In this document: positions 1 through 11,250 of the stretch, piece by piece
Layout of the letters: every line of letters starts with the position of its first letter
Numbering within the stretch: the first letter of the stretch is position 1
Origin: Cycas panzhihuaensis
Taxonomy: Eukaryota; Cycadophyta
Assembly: GCA_023213395.1 (NCBI GenBank)
Contig: CM041465.1
Location: 161,517,741 to 161,581,740, forward strand
Length of the DNA: 64,000 nt
Direction of reading: 5' to 3'
Notes under the pieces: generated by a model
The model's input: the letters and a program-made list of their open reading frames with translations, nothing else
What the model was told of the DNA's origin: nothing
The model's database searches: none
Program-made: the position numbers and the translations under genes

Positions 1-1763
1 TCCAAGAACCTTTTTTATGTATCAAAATAGAGAAGGAGGGGGCATAAGCCCCTTATCCAAGCTAGCCCAGGTCATACAGAGAGTAATATGACTGCTTGTT
101 GGAGGGATGGAGGGGGCTAGGACTCCAAATCTTATGAAATATATTTAATATTTTAAAAACTAAAAATATAAAAAAGTAATCCATAACTTTTGAGATCTGC
201 CCCTTTTAACAAGGTCATATGGGTCAGTATATGACCTCAAACCAAAGCAAGGGGGGCTAAATCAAATCCACGCATCTGCAAATCTTAAATTCTATGAAAT
301 CTAATTTAATTAAATCTAAACTTTATAAAAAATAAAATATTTTACCAACGAAAATTTGCCCATTAACAAAGATACGCAGGTGCAAATCGATCAATGATTT
401 TGATCAGAAAATTGATCTAAACATAGATTGATCATACCCACAAATCCATGAAGGGGGGTGTAATGATCCATGTACCAAAAATATACTCTAAAAATATATT
501 TTTATATATAAAACTGAAGAAATAAATTATTAAGAGCGCGGTTGATAAACACTAAATCTGCATAAAAGAATATCAAACTTTCGATCAAAAGGCAGATTGA
601 ATACTTACCACAGGGGCTCCAAAATTTATTTTTGAAAAATATATAAATATTATTAAAAAATAAAGGAGGAAAAAAAAAAGTTTACTAAGCGGCTGATAGA
701 CTGCGCATAAATGGGCAAAGTCGAGGAGCTTCGACCAATGAAAAGATGTAGCAAATAATTGAAATGGACCTTTAAATCTTACAAGTAGGGTACCACAATG
801 TAAACAGGAGATCTGGAAAGAAATAGTAAAGAAAATTGATCCAAGTATAAGTCTTTCAAACCTAGATGACCGTGGAGGGTGCACAGCAATGAGGAAGACA
901 TATAAATCATAACAAGCTTAAAAATAGGTTGGGATAGCCTCAATTAGTTTGTATTAAGCTTGTGCCATTGTAACAAAAGAAACCAAATGAAAAACAAAGA
1001 GAAAATAAATAAATAGAAGAAGGGCAATGGGGTTTCACTACTCAAACTAAGTAGTCTATGTCTGTGAGGAAGATCTCTTCGTAAGAGTGATAAAATTTGA
1101 AACCGTCAAATCCAATACGAAGCTAACTTAGAGAGCTTCAAAACAAGTGGTCACTTGATATTATTTGGATCACCGTGGAGAGCACACCAATATGTAGAAG
1201 TCTAAGTTTCTTATAAAACTTCAAAATTTTAGTAGAAAATAATTAATATCATAAGAAAATATTAGTTAAAATGGAAATATAATGGCTCCAAATGATTGTT
1301 GGGTTAATTATAGCTATATACTCTACATAGATCTAAGAAAATATAAATTATTTTGTTGCAAAACCTTAAAAAATTAATGAAAATTGATTAAAATCATGAA
1401 AATATTAGTTGAAGTGCCAATATAATGGCTCCAAATGATTGTTGGGCTAGTTATGGCTACACACTCTACATAGATCTAAGAAAATACAGATTATTTTGAA
1501 TATACAAATCAAAAATAGTCAAATTTTTAGCAAAAAGAATATAAAAATTATCAATAAACTTTATAAAAATTGAATAAAAACTCAATATAGTGTTTTCCAT
1601 GAGCAATTTGATAGATCTCCTTTTTAAAACGCAATAGATCTTTTCTTTGATGCCAAATGAAGACAACTCAAGTAGCTTTAAATGTAGATCAAGATCTAAA
1701 ATGCTAAATGAAACCAAGTAGGCTAAGATCAAGATGCTTGATACAAAATGTTACCAAGATATA
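1..1763 (-). mobile_element. Internal 5' region of a minus-strand LTR retrotransposon
   Basis: This stretch lies directly downstream, on the minus strand, of a primer binding site and LTR (1764-2129), so it should be the leader and start of the internal region of that element. No gag, protease or pol motif could be recognised in any frame. An 88-codon minus-strand reading at 1466-1732 is open but resembles nothing I know. The region is AT-rich and contains a direct duplication at 1264-1500. The partner LTR is not in the window, so superfamily and completeness are unknown. Confidence 0.45.
1264..1500. repeat. Direct duplication, period about 143 bp
   Basis: The phrase aatggctccaaatgattgtt occurs at 1281 and again at 1424. 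The similarity extends on both sides, through ctctacatagatctaagaaa to ttattttg, with several substitutions. It is a diverged two-copy tandem duplication inside the element's internal region. Confidence 0.8.
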
Positions 1764-1775
1764 GCTCTGATACCA
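1764..1775 (-). other. Primer binding site (tRNA-iMet type), minus strand
   Basis: The plus strand reads gctctgatacca, the reverse complement of TGGTATCAGAGC, the usual plant LTR element primer site complementary to the 3' end of initiator tRNA-Met. It abuts the LTR edge at 1776, which fixes the element's orientation as minus. Confidence 0.8.
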
Positions 1776-2129
1776 TGTTAAAGTATAGAGAACAGAGCAT
1801 AGCAAGTGAATATATAAATCAAATTAGTATTCAATCCATATTAAGAGTGCATATTCAAAAGATCATTATATTAAGCCATCTTTGAAGAGTACATCCAAAT
1901 ATTCTTTATTGAAGGTGGTGTTAATAAACATCAGGGTTTTACACCCCATAAAATATATACTTGGGAGGAAGGAGGGAACCTCCTTAATATCCAAATTTAA
2001 AATAATATAAAATAATAACAAAGCATTATAATAATAGCACATAATAATATTACCTTAACTTACTATATAGATGCGTGCACTTCACATGTTCCTAAGGTGG
2101 GAGTTAGGTGAAGAACATTAACCCCAACA
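1776..2129 (-). mobile_element. 5' LTR of a minus-strand LTR element (354 bp)
   Basis: The segment starts with TGTTAAAG and ends with CCCCAACA, so it has the TG...CA ends of an LTR, and the adjoining primer binding site supports the call. Read on the minus strand it begins TGTTGGGGTTAATG. No second copy exists in the window, so the right edge is inferred from the CA end only. It lies immediately upstream of the gag relic of gypsy-1, so it probably replaced or interrupted that element's 5' end. Confidence 0.65.
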
Positions 2130-2218
2130 AACCCTTGATAGAACCTCTTGAAAGGGAGCCTAAATAATAAAGGAAGATGGCAAATCTAGAGTACGAAATA
2201 GAGAAAAATTATTGAGAA

Positions 2219-3380
2219 TGGAGCAAAATTTTAAAAGATTAACTCAGCTTGTGGCACAACTTATATCCCAGTAGGGTGCATTCTCTTCCATAACCAAAGG
2301 CAAAAAGAAAAAAGAAGATGAATTGATAAAGAAGAAGATAAGTGAAGGTACTAGGAAGGGCTTGTAGATGACTAACAAAATAAGGAAGAAAGAGATGAGG
2401 ATCCATCTTTAGAGAAGCCCATGATAGCACATCTATTCAAGGTTGAGGCAAAATTAAAATTGCCCATCTATGATGGGACTATGGATGCTGAGAAGCTGGA
2501 TAATTGGCTAGACCAATTAGAGATATATTTCTTAATTTATGGTTATAAGAACCAGGAGAGGATTACATTTTCTATGCTATAACTCTCCAAACACGCATTG
2601 GTTTGGTGGAATGCATATCTAAAATCCCATAATGTAGCTGAGATAATATGTCAACAATTTAAATCCTTTATTAAAAAGCAATTCTACCCTATTGGACAAG
2701 AAGAATAGAAGTGGATTAAATGGCAGTATTATAAACAAGAAAGGGGCTACAATGTCTAAAATTATACAACAGAATTTCAAAAGCAAGCTATTATATTAAG
2801 AATTTTATTAAATAGCAAAGATATACTATTGAAATATATTAGAGGTCTACACCAATATATTCAATAGGAACTCTAGCTATTCAGAGTGAAAACCCTTGAT
2901 GAGGCCAGCAAGAAAGCAATTGCTATTGAGAAGACGAATAAGAAGTTTTATACAGAGAGGAAACTATATATACCTCAAGAAGATAGCAACAAACCTCCTC
3001 AAGGAAGAAAAAGTAAGCCAATACCACTCAAATCAAAGTCCCTTGCATGCATTACAAGTAGGCAGGACATAGCATATAAGATTGTTGGTTTTTACATCCA
3101 AAGAAGTGGCCCAAGAACAAGGGAAAAGATAAAGCTAAACTTGAAGATAAAGCTTTACTCAATACCATAGGAGAAGAAGACATTTGTGGTACTAAAGGAG
3201 CCAATGAGAAGTCAATACTCATGGCTAATGCTAAACCTTAAAATAATTATTAACAAGTTGATCCAAAGATTAGAGAGGAGTTTTTCCTAGTGAGAATTTA
3301 GGTAAAATAAAGCATGGTTGATACCATCTTTAATGGATAAAGCCAAAAGAATTTAATCTTAGAGGCCTTAGTGAAGAAGT
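2219..3380 (+). pseudogene. gag: gypsy-1 gag and start of protease (Ty3/gypsy), decayed
   Basis: Frames read with stops ignored give a Ty3-type capsid domain: LPIYDGTMDAEKLDNWLDQL near 2460-2520, then the LVWWNAY and FKSFIKKQFYP blocks. A zinc knuckle of the form C-x2-(Y)-x3-GH-x4-C lies near 3047-3095, with its second Cys replaced. From about 3315 the frame enters the aspartic protease domain (VDTIF...SQKNLI) and continues to 3380, where copia-1 is inserted. There are in-frame stops, most of them at positions where Gln is expected. The element's protease, RT, RNase H and integrase continue at 10772-14093. Family-level assignment is secure; the exact lineage is not. Confidence 0.8.
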
Positions 3381-3761
3381 TGTTAAAACATTATAATATC
3401 TCCTCCATTCTTTAAATCTATGTAAATTAATGTTTATAATATATAATGGACCCCTGATGTAATTTAATCACATTAGAAAGTGAGGTTGAGTCCATCTCTT
3501 ATGTTGTTAAGATGACCTATCCCAATGCATAGTAATCTTAGTGGATGGCTATAAATATTACCCTGCACCTTTGTACTTTACATTAGATTTTGATTAATGT
3601 AGAAGCTCTTCCCGAGAGAGAGTCTATAGTGTGGTGAATTCATATATATACTTACAAACTCATTTGTCTTAAATATTTACTTAATTTGGTGATTATTTAT
3701 TAATATTTCAGTCACTATACTCAATTTATGGTACATGTATTTAGACCTTATTGTTCTCACA
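3381..3761 (+). repeat. copia-1 5' LTR (381 bp)
   Basis: It begins TGTTAAAACATT and ends TTCTCACA, directly before the primer binding site. It aligns along its whole length with 10384-10766, sharing for example gatgtaatttaatcacatt and gagagagag near the middle. A promoter and polyadenylation signals would be expected here, but none was singled out. Confidence 0.95.
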
Positions 3762-3773
3762 TGGTATTAGAGA
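3762..3773 (+). other. copia-1 primer binding site
   Basis: The sequence tggtattagaga matches the initiator-tRNA-Met primer site TGGTATCAGAGC with two mismatches, consistent with an old element. It follows the 5' LTR with no spacer. Confidence 0.85.
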
Positions 3774-5692
3774 TGAAGCGTACTTGATTTTAGAGTATTT
3801 TGGTGATTTCAAGCTTATTTTACTTTATTTTCTTCATGTTTTGTGGTAAATCTAAGGTTTTATGTAGTGTTAGAGCTCATACACAATTGGTTGTGAGAGA
3901 TTTCAGCCTCCCATAGTAGATTTAGAAGCTCATTTACATCCATCTCGGGTTTTACTTAGTTTTGTTGAAGAAAATGTGCGAAAAATCACGTTTTTTACTT
4001 ATTGCAACTATATTACTGATGACTTTTACTTGTTGGAGTGTTACTAGGGTTTGTAGTAGCCTCACACCCATTTCCAATGCTTGACCAAGGAGTTTTCTAT
4101 AGTTTTTTTGCTATTTTTGGCTATGTTCTTCATTGTAGAGTCTACAAAGGATTTGTGACTTTGACAGCTTTGTGCAACCTCTATAGAGTGTCGTTTTTAG
4201 TCTTGTTTATTTTGTTAGCTCCATCTAGGTCCTACACCCCTCTCTCTAAAATTTCACAACATTTGGTGATCATTTGGGGTGCCTTTAAGCTCATTAAACC
4301 TCCACGGGCCTCACGCACCTCACGTACATGTTGTGTGGCCTTAAAACATTAAAAATTTTAATTTTTTTTAATCATATGATTTATTACTTTAGTGAAATAA
4401 TATTAAATCATATTTAAAATCCATTCAAATCCACTTTAGCCCCTCCATTTGATCGTATTAAGGCTACATGTGGCCTTTTTCCTTTGACTAAAGGGTAGAC
4501 TTCAAGCCTAAATAAACTAGATTTAATTTTTTTTATGTGAAAAAGTTATAAACTCTTTTGGATAACTCTTCACATCCATCAACCCGCTAGCAGCATTCGT
4601 AGGTGGTCATATGGGGCCTATAGGTGACCAGGGGCCAATCTAAAGGAGGTTTAATCCTATTTTCATTTTATTTTTTTACATAAAAAGGTGCTTGTATTAT
4701 GTATGTGATATCTCCTCAATCGTGCATCTACTTTTCAAACCATCTAAAGCACCAAAACATTGACTCAAAGCTCTACAACTTAGAATCAAATTAAGCTAGA
4801 TTTAGAGATTATTTAAAGGAGATATTAACTACTTAATTTAACCCTTATGTTTGAGTTATTTGAGCCTTACTTTTCAAGATTTGAAGGCATTTTTCAGTTT
4901 TCTTGAGGTTATTTTTCTAGATTAGGTTGTGGCTTATCATTTTCAGTTGTTCAATTCTAATTTTGAAGGCTAATAAGTGCTTGGTGATGTCTCATATATA
5001 GGTGTTACTCTTGGAAGGTTAAAGAAGTTAACTCTCAAAGCTTGGTCCATTAAGAGCATTCTAAACCTACCCCTTTCATTTCAATTTACTTTATTTCCTT
5101 TGCATCTCATTTATTGCTTTAAAAAGAACCTATTTTATGTAAGAAACTCACTTTAAAAATTAAATTTTCACATTAAAAATATAACTCTCGAATTGAACCC
5201 CCATTTCTAGCCTTACAAGGGGAACGGTTAGGACCCCTAAAGTTACCACCATGTATACGCCCTTGGCCTACTCATATTAGATGAGAAATGTCATTGGCTA
5301 TAAGGTTTAATAGGTGGAAGGTTGAGGAGGAGACCCTATCTTTTAGAGTTTAGAGACTAGGCTAGACTTAGGGGGTGAGTGCCTTAGTTAGTTATCACTA
5401 CTAGATCTATCGTTCATCATGAGACCAATATAGGTGGTGAAACAAATCAAGAGGGTCTTAGGACCTTCTTAGCAATGCACGTACTGAGGTATATTAAACC
5501 CTTGAGCTCACATACTAGTATATTGGGTCCCTAGTTTTCCACTTGTGGGCAGGCACCATTAGACAGGATAGTAATCGAGAGATTTCTTGCAGACCCTTTG
5601 CCTTAGAATCCTAGATTAGAAGCCACTTAGGTAGATTAGTATCTCATCACATAAAAATTTTAAAAATATCAAACACAAAAACCTTTCAAACA
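3774..5692 (+). other. copia-1 untranslated leader (about 1.9 kb)
   Basis: This is the interval between the primer site and the gag start. It is long for a copia leader. I see no recognisable domain; a 104-codon open reading at 4038-4352 has no family resemblance and is treated as chance. No internal LTR or nested element was noticed. Confidence 0.6.
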
Positions 5693-6660
5693 TGGCATTA
5701 CAAATGCTTCTTTCCAACAACATCAAACTGAATGGTATTAATAACTTTATACCATAGAAAAAGCAAGTCAAAAACTTACTCATCATGAATGAATATTAGG
5801 CCTATGTCAATAGGGACATAGCCATACCTAAGCCCATTCAAGATCCTAATGATCCCATTAAAACTATTCTACCTAATCTTGTAGCCTTAATAAACTTCAA
5901 AGCTAAGGACAACATAGCATTATCCTTCCTCCACTTGGTAGTTAAAGACAAAATAGATCAAAAGATTGAAACAACACAATGCTCAAATAAAGTTTGGACC
6001 ATACTTCGTTCCCTCTATGAGAGGAAGGATGAATCTAGGTCTGTTACCCTTAAGGCTCACCTATTTACCATACCTTTTGTCAGAAACATTACAAATCATT
6101 TGATCGAAGTCAAAACCATTAGAAACTAGTTGATTATCCTTGAGAAGCCTCCTTTTGACCATGACCTAATCTCAAGCATTATAAACAATGTACCTATTGA
6201 ATACAACTCCTTTATCTCTAAGTTATATGAAAACTACTCCAAGGTAGACTTAATAACCTTTGAGGGGCTCTTGCTTCGAGAGGAAAATATTCTCAATCGA
6301 TTAGGGATGACATCGACATCTGACTCAACTCTTGCCTTTGTAGCCTAAAACACAAAAAAAATGCAAGACTATTAATAGAGCAACCTAATAGCTTAGTTAG
6401 CAATAAGACCTAAATCAACTCTTGGATTCTCTCTCTATATATATAATAAGAGTTACATCAGTAGCTAGTTCAACAACATCTTATTGGCACCTCCACCTCT
6501 TTTTGTCTAAATCAATAGTCTCAATAGTCACAACATCAACCACAGGGATAGTCTCAAAAGAACCAATAGGGCAAACAAAATGTAACCTGTCACTACTATG
6601 GAAAATCTAAACACCTAGTTGTTGAATGCAAGAGAAGACAAAATAATGTATAACTCTTAT
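5693..6660 (+). pseudogene. gag: copia-1 gag (capsid and zinc knuckle), decayed
   Basis: The reading starts at an ATG at 5693 and follows the copia gag (UBN2/DUF4219-like) pattern. IKLNGINNF lies near the start, SNKVWTILRSLYERK at about 5980, an LTFEGLL-type block near 6258, and LLREENILNR just after. Stops near 5754, 5798 and 6127 interrupt it. A retroviral zinc knuckle occurs near 6581-6640 in another frame (CHYYGKSKHLVVEC), with the second Cys replaced by Tyr. The reading frame changes between capsid and knuckle show small indels. The capsid would package the element RNA in cytoplasmic particles; this copy cannot make a full protein. Confidence 0.85.
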
Positions 6661-7043
6661 AAAACAAAGGGAGCCAAGCATATAGGTCAGTTTATCAATA
6701 ACTACCCCTTATTTATCAATAAGGAGCACCTACATACCATCAAGGAGGCCCTAGTTACAATCAACAAAGATAAGGAGCTTCTTATCAATAAGGAGAACCA
6801 TGCCTTCCTCAAGAAGACCCCTTTCCACAATAAGGAGACCCTCATTATCAATACGATGGTCTCGTTTAGTAACCGGGAGGCATTTTCTACCCATAAAGGG
6901 GGTTATCATATCAACTTCAAGGTTAATTCTATCAGCAGAATTGGAATCCAAGGCCCACACAAGGTAAAAGACCTCAAAATAGGTAATGGTTCTTAAATAA
7001 GAATCAAAGGAACCAACAATACAATTAACAACAAGGTGGTAAT
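6661..7043 (+). pseudogene. copia-1 gag-protease linker, Gln/Gly/Pro-rich, decayed
   Basis: In the frame of the polyprotein the segment reads as repeated Gln-Gly and Tyr-Gln words (for example GAPTYHQGGPSYNQQR at about 6725), with several stops at expected Gln positions. A 125-codon open reading at 6619-6996 covers it in another frame and should not be taken as the protein. Such low-complexity linkers are common between the copia zinc knuckle and protease. Confidence 0.6.
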
Positions 7044-7346
7044 ATGGGAGATGGTCAAGACTCCTCCTCTCATAACCTATTTTTTATAGCATTATCCTCT
7101 CAGCTTGATGAGACCACATGGCTTCTTGATTCTGATACAACAAGACACATGATAGGTTTTAAAAAAATATTAAAAGATACCCAACCAATCAACACTCAAA
7201 TAGTCACATTTAGGGATAACATGACTTACAATGTGACCAAAATTGGTAGGGCACTAATCACATTAAAAGACTCCAACATTAGACACCACATCAGTAATGT
7301 GTTCCTTGTACCTAGTATGAAGATGAACCTACTTTCTATCAGTTAA
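7044..7346 (+). pseudogene. copia-1 aspartic protease, active site altered
   Basis: The motif TTWLLDSDTTRHMIG near residue 27 of this 100-codon segment corresponds to the copia protease active site WLLDSGATxHM, but the catalytic triad Asp-Ser-Gly reads Asp-Ser-Asp. Downstream blocks (GRALITLKDSNIRHHI, NVFLVPSMKMNLLSIS) match the usual end of the domain. A stop at 7344-7346 separates it from the next domain. The enzyme would cleave the polyprotein; the Gly-to-Asp change and the stop make this copy inactive. Confidence 0.88.
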
Positions 7347-8420
7347 ATGGATAAGAATAACTTAGATGTCCTCTTTAGCCAAGGCATTTATGGAATTATA
7401 GATCATGCTACAGATAAACTTGTGGCCATAAGATATAAAAATAGCGGCTTATATAGGCTAGACAGTGTCCCTCTTATCATTACTCCTCAACATGAATCTT
7501 GCTCAATGGGCAACACAACTCAATGTGATAAGGGAAAGGATGTAATTGAGGAAGAATCCCCTTACATACTTGAACCAGGCAAATGCTCCTACTCAAAAGA
7601 TGAAGTGACCACAAATAGATCCAAAGACTACCATAAGTATTAACACCTAGGTCATTTGAATATGCAAAGCTTGAACCTCATGTCTAAGCTTAAAATAGTA
7701 TATGACCTACCCAAAATCAAGAGATACCAGAATATATGTAAGGCATGCCTAAAGAGAAAGCAACAAAGAGAAAAATTCCCTTCCAAGAATGCATGGAGAG
7801 CTTCACAACCATTAGAGTTAATACATTCTAATATTTATGGCCCTATGTCCATATAATCTCTCAATGGTAGTCGATATTTTATCACCTTGATAAATGACTT
7901 CTCAAGAAAAGTATGAGTCTACTTCTTAAGAAAAAGATATCAAGCCCTAAATAGATTCAAAGAGTTTAAAGCTGCTACTGAAAATGAAAGCAAGATGAGA
8001 ATCAAGACCTTTAGATCTGATAATGGTGGTGAATATATTTCAAATTAGTTCAAAAACTTTTGTAAATAACATGGTATCCCACATCAATTTTCTACTCCAC
8101 ACACCCCAGCAGAATGGTGTAGTTGAAAGGATGAATTCGACTTTAATTAACAAAGGAAAATCCATGCTTAGTGTGATCAACTTTGCCACCAGATTTTGGG
8201 CTAATGCCATTGACACAATTTCTTACCTAACCAACATACGTCCCATAGTTATAATTAGGAATATTACTCCCAAAGAAGCTTGGTCAGGTTAGAAACCATC
8301 TGTAGATCACTTAAGGATTTTTTGATGCATATCATATAAATATATCCCAAAGGATAGTAGAAAGAAGCTTGATGACAAGAGCCTTAAGTGCATCTTCCTT
8401 AGTTGTGTACCTAGTTACAA
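7347..8420 (+). pseudogene. copia-1 GAG-pre-integrase and integrase core, decayed
   Basis: The pre-integrase domain is seen as HLGHLNMQSLNLMSKLKIV near 7647 and CKACLKRKQQREKFP near 7740. The integrase core follows: LELIHSNIYGPMS at about 7815 (first catalytic Asp replaced by Asn), then TFRSDNGGEYIS near 8010 (second Asp kept) and QQNGVVERMNS near 8110 (Glu kept), in shifting frames. Stops and frameshifts occur at about 7855, 8047 and 8290. Integrase would insert the cDNA; the loss of the first Asp and the frame breaks exclude activity. Confidence 0.88.
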
Positions 8421-8860
8421 AGCTTATAAAGTCTTTGATATTGTTAATAACCTAGCTTACATGACATGGGATGTAATCTTTGCGGAAGAACCACATGTAT
8501 TGACACCTCCTCTACATCATATTGTAGTAGAAGATGAAGTTGGTGTGACACAAGTGACTCTTAGATAAACTCTGGAGCCACTTGTACTAGCTTACTCCTA
8601 CACTCCTAGTCCATCATTAGTTCCAACAGCTTCTTTGTCATCCACTCACGTAAGCATAAATGTATGTCTCATTTTAATTGATGACCTTTAGGTGGAAGCT
8701 ACCAGCTTTTAGCCACCTCTTAAGTGGGTATAATAGCTTTTAAAGGATGTTCCTCCTCCTTCCACAACTGTAAAGAGGCCTTCTAAGATAAGACACTCCA
8801 CAAACTTTGCTCTTATAACACATGTTCTCAAGACTCTTAAGCTTTCTATATTTGAGGAGG
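8421..8860 (+). other. copia-1 integrase C-terminal to RT linker, decayed
   Basis: This is the usual variable spacer between integrase and reverse transcriptase in copia elements. Short matches to the end of the integrase region can be read (CIFLSCVPSYKAYKVFD near 8391, and MTWDVIFAEE near 8461). The rest is Ser/Thr/Pro-biased with stops and has no recognisable domain. Confidence 0.6.
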
Positions 8861-9860
8861 CAGTCAAAGACCAAACGTGCAAAGTAGTTATGGATGAAGA
8901 GATGAATTCTATATTTTAAAATGACATTTGAGAGATGGCTAAATTACCACTTGGGAAGAAAGAAATTGACTATAGATGACTATACAAGATAAAATTCCAT
9001 GTAGATGGCACTGTAGAGTGTCACAAATCTTGACTTGTTGTAAGAGGTTTCAAACAGTAGGAAAGAATTGACTATAATAAGACCTTTGTATCGGTAGCCA
9101 ACATAACCACATTCTGTTTGGTTATGTCCCTAGTAGCCCAATTTGGATGGCTTGTTTGCCAAATGGATGTGAAGAGTGCTTTCCTCAATGGAGAGCTCAA
9201 AGAAGAGGTTTTCTTAAAATAACTCCCATGCTATGTTGTTCCAAGATAAGAACACTTAGTTTGTAGACTCAACAAAGCCCTTTATAGACTCAAGCAAGCA
9301 CCACATGCCTGGTATACCAAGATAGATGTATTTCTCACTTGGCATGGATTCAATCGTTTACCCTCTAACCTTAATCTATATATTTGGGTTAGAGATAATT
9401 TGATCACCATCATTATACTTGATATGGATGATCTTGCTATCATTGACAATGATATAGATGGAATTTCTTAGCTTTAATTAGAGTTAAAGAGTAATTTTGA
9501 TATGACTAATCTTGACCTACTCCACTACTTCCTTGGAATTGAAGTTTGGTGAAAACTAGAACACATCCTCCTATATCAAACTAAGTATGCCAATGAACTC
9601 TTGGAAAGATTTAGAATGATAGAATGCACACCTACACCAATTCCTATGGAGACAATAACCAAGTTGAACCTAGATAAATAAGGAAAACCTTTTGATCACA
9701 TTTTATACTAGAAGTTAATTAGGAGTCTCATCTATCTCATTCACACTCGCTCGAATATCTCATGTGCAATAGGGATCTAATCTAGCTATATATCATAACC
9801 TAAAGTATCTCATTGAAAAGCAGCCACAAGGATTCTTAAATATATCCATGGTACACATTA
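8861..9860 (+). pseudogene. copia-1 reverse transcriptase, decayed
   Basis: Copia RT blocks are clear: LPLGKKEIDYR near 8950, KSXLVVRGFKQ near 9028, QMDVKSAFLNGELKEEVF at about 9161-9214, HLVCRLNKALYRLKQAPHAW at about 9250-9310. The catalytic YVDD box is altered to LDMDDLAI near 9420. The LLHYFLGIEVW and YANELLERFRM blocks follow, at about 9520-9610. There are multiple in-frame stops. The enzyme would copy element RNA into cDNA, but this copy is dead. Confidence 0.9.
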
Positions 9861-10374
9861 GTTTGGCCTTGAGAACAATAATATTAAATCACCTATTCTA
9901 AAGGGATATACAGATGTTGATTGGGATGGTTTCCAGGATACATGCCACTCAACATTAGGATATTATTTTAACTTGGACTCAATTGTAATCTCATGGAGCT
10001 ATAAAAAACAACCCAATGTTTCTCTCTCATCAACCAAAGTCAAATACAAAGTAGTCATCCATGCCACTACAGAGTTGATTTGGCTCAAAAGGATTCTCGC
10101 TAAGCTCGGACTTCAACAATGTGCACCTACCATCCTGTACAGTGACAATCAAGGCATGTTAAAGATGATGAAGAATGATGTGTTCCATGCTAGAACCAAG
10201 CACATTAAGGTCGACCATCACTTTATCCATGAGCATGTCTAGAATGGAGAAGTTGTTCTCATCTACCATCCTACTAAAGACCAAGCTACAGATATCTTCA
10301 CTAAAGCACTTGGTAAACTAAAGTTTGAACGATTTAGATTTGACCTCGACATTCGAAGAAATAAAGTTTCTATT
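9861..10374 (+). pseudogene. copia-1 RNase H and polyprotein C terminus, decayed
   Basis: The RNase H domain is well preserved at 9973-10242: SIVISWSYKKQPNVSLSSTK, then ATTELIWLKRIL, LYSDNQGMLKMMKN and ARTKHIKVDHHFIHEHV. The polyprotein end motif ATDIFTKALGKLKFERF lies near 10285-10335. A stop (tag) at 10240-10242 breaks the frame. The terminal motif is followed within about 40 bases by the polypurine tract and 3' LTR, as expected for the copia gene order. Confidence 0.9.
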
Positions 10375-10383
10375 AAGGGAGGG
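10375..10383 (+). other. copia-1 polypurine tract
   Basis: The purine run aagggaggg sits directly against the TG start of the 3' LTR, the normal site of plus-strand DNA priming in LTR elements. Confidence 0.9.
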
Positions 10384-10766
10384 TGTTAAAACATTGTAGT
10401 ATCTCCTCTATTTCTTTAAATCTATATAAATTAATGTTAAACAATGTATAATAGACCCCTAATGTAATTTAATCACATTGGATAATGAGGTCGAGTCCAC
10501 CTCTTATGCTATTAAGTTAGCCTATCCCAATGCATTGTAATCTTGGCGGATGACTATAAATATTGCCATGCACCTTTGTATTTTATATCAGATTTTGATT
10601 AATATAGAAGCTCTGTGCGAGAGAGAGCCTACGGTGTGGTGAATTCACCTATACACTTGCAAACTTATTTGTCTTGAATATTTGCTTGATTTAGTAATTA
10701 TTTGTTAATATTTTGATAACTATACTCAATTCAGGGTACATGTATTTAGATCTTGTAGTTCTCATA
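10384..10766 (+). repeat. copia-1 3' LTR (383 bp)
   Basis: It begins TGTTAAAACATTG and ends TTCTCATA, where the expected CA end has mutated to TA. It is followed by the target duplication GAAGT, and it is the partner of 3381-3761. Confidence 0.95.
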
Positions 10767-11250
10767 GAAGTTGGGATTAACGATACATGCGCATCTAAAA
10801 CCATATCATCTTAGATGGCTACAGAAAGATTCAGAACTATGGGTTACTTACCTATGTAAATTCAAGTTTACAATTTTAGAAAGGTTCATTGATTAGGTTA
10901 AATGCGAAGTGGTTCCCCTAGATATTTGTCAAGTTATATTTAGCAACCTATATCTCTATGATAGAGATGGAGTTTATCAAATAAGGCTGAGAAAGATTCA
11001 ACTCATCAAGGACGGTAAAGCATATCTTATTAATACATCAAAAACTCAAAAGAAGATCTCTCTCATATCCTCCTAATAAGTAAAGAGATTGATCAATGCT
11101 TGTAAAAATTTTATGTTATTGATAGTGAAGTAAAAGATGGAAGAAAAAGAGTAAGCAAAGTCCTCAATGTAGGCACTGGATAGGAAATAATTGTAGTAGA
11201 TTAAAGGCCTAAAGAATAGATATAATTCTGTATTACATAACCCAAAAGAG
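10767..11250 (+). pseudogene. gypsy-1 protease continuation
   Basis: Directly after the copia-1 insertion the gypsy frame resumes within the aspartic protease domain. Blocks seen include VVPLDICQVIFSNLYLYDRD near 10910 and KIQLIKDGKAYLINTSKTQK near 10993, which match the conserved tail of plant gypsy protease. Stops occur near 10890 and 11075. The N-terminal half lies at about 3301-3380. Confidence 0.8.

Larger units (their letters stand above)
3376..10771 (+). mobile_element. copia-1: complete but decayed Ty1/copia element inserted in gypsy-1
   Basis: Two LTRs (3381-3761 and 10384-10766) flank a plus-strand copia gag-PR-IN-RT-RH series. The order IN before RT is diagnostic of Ty1/copia. A perfect 5-bp target site duplication GAAGT is present at 3376-3380 and 10767-10771. 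The surrounding DNA is the protease gene of a gypsy element: the frame entering the junction resumes directly after the second GAAGT. The LTRs differ at roughly one base in ten by eye, so the insertion is old, and every coding domain carries stops or frameshifts. It is not autonomous. Confidence 0.95.

Noticed and set aside
4038-4352. 104-codon open reading in the copia-1 leader
   Set aside because: Hydrophobic, no family features, and it lies between primer site and gag of a dead element; likely chance.
6619-6996. 125-codon open reading after copia-1 gag
   Set aside because: It is in the wrong frame; the polyprotein frame here is a Gln/Gly-rich linker, and the long reading is a by-product of that composition.
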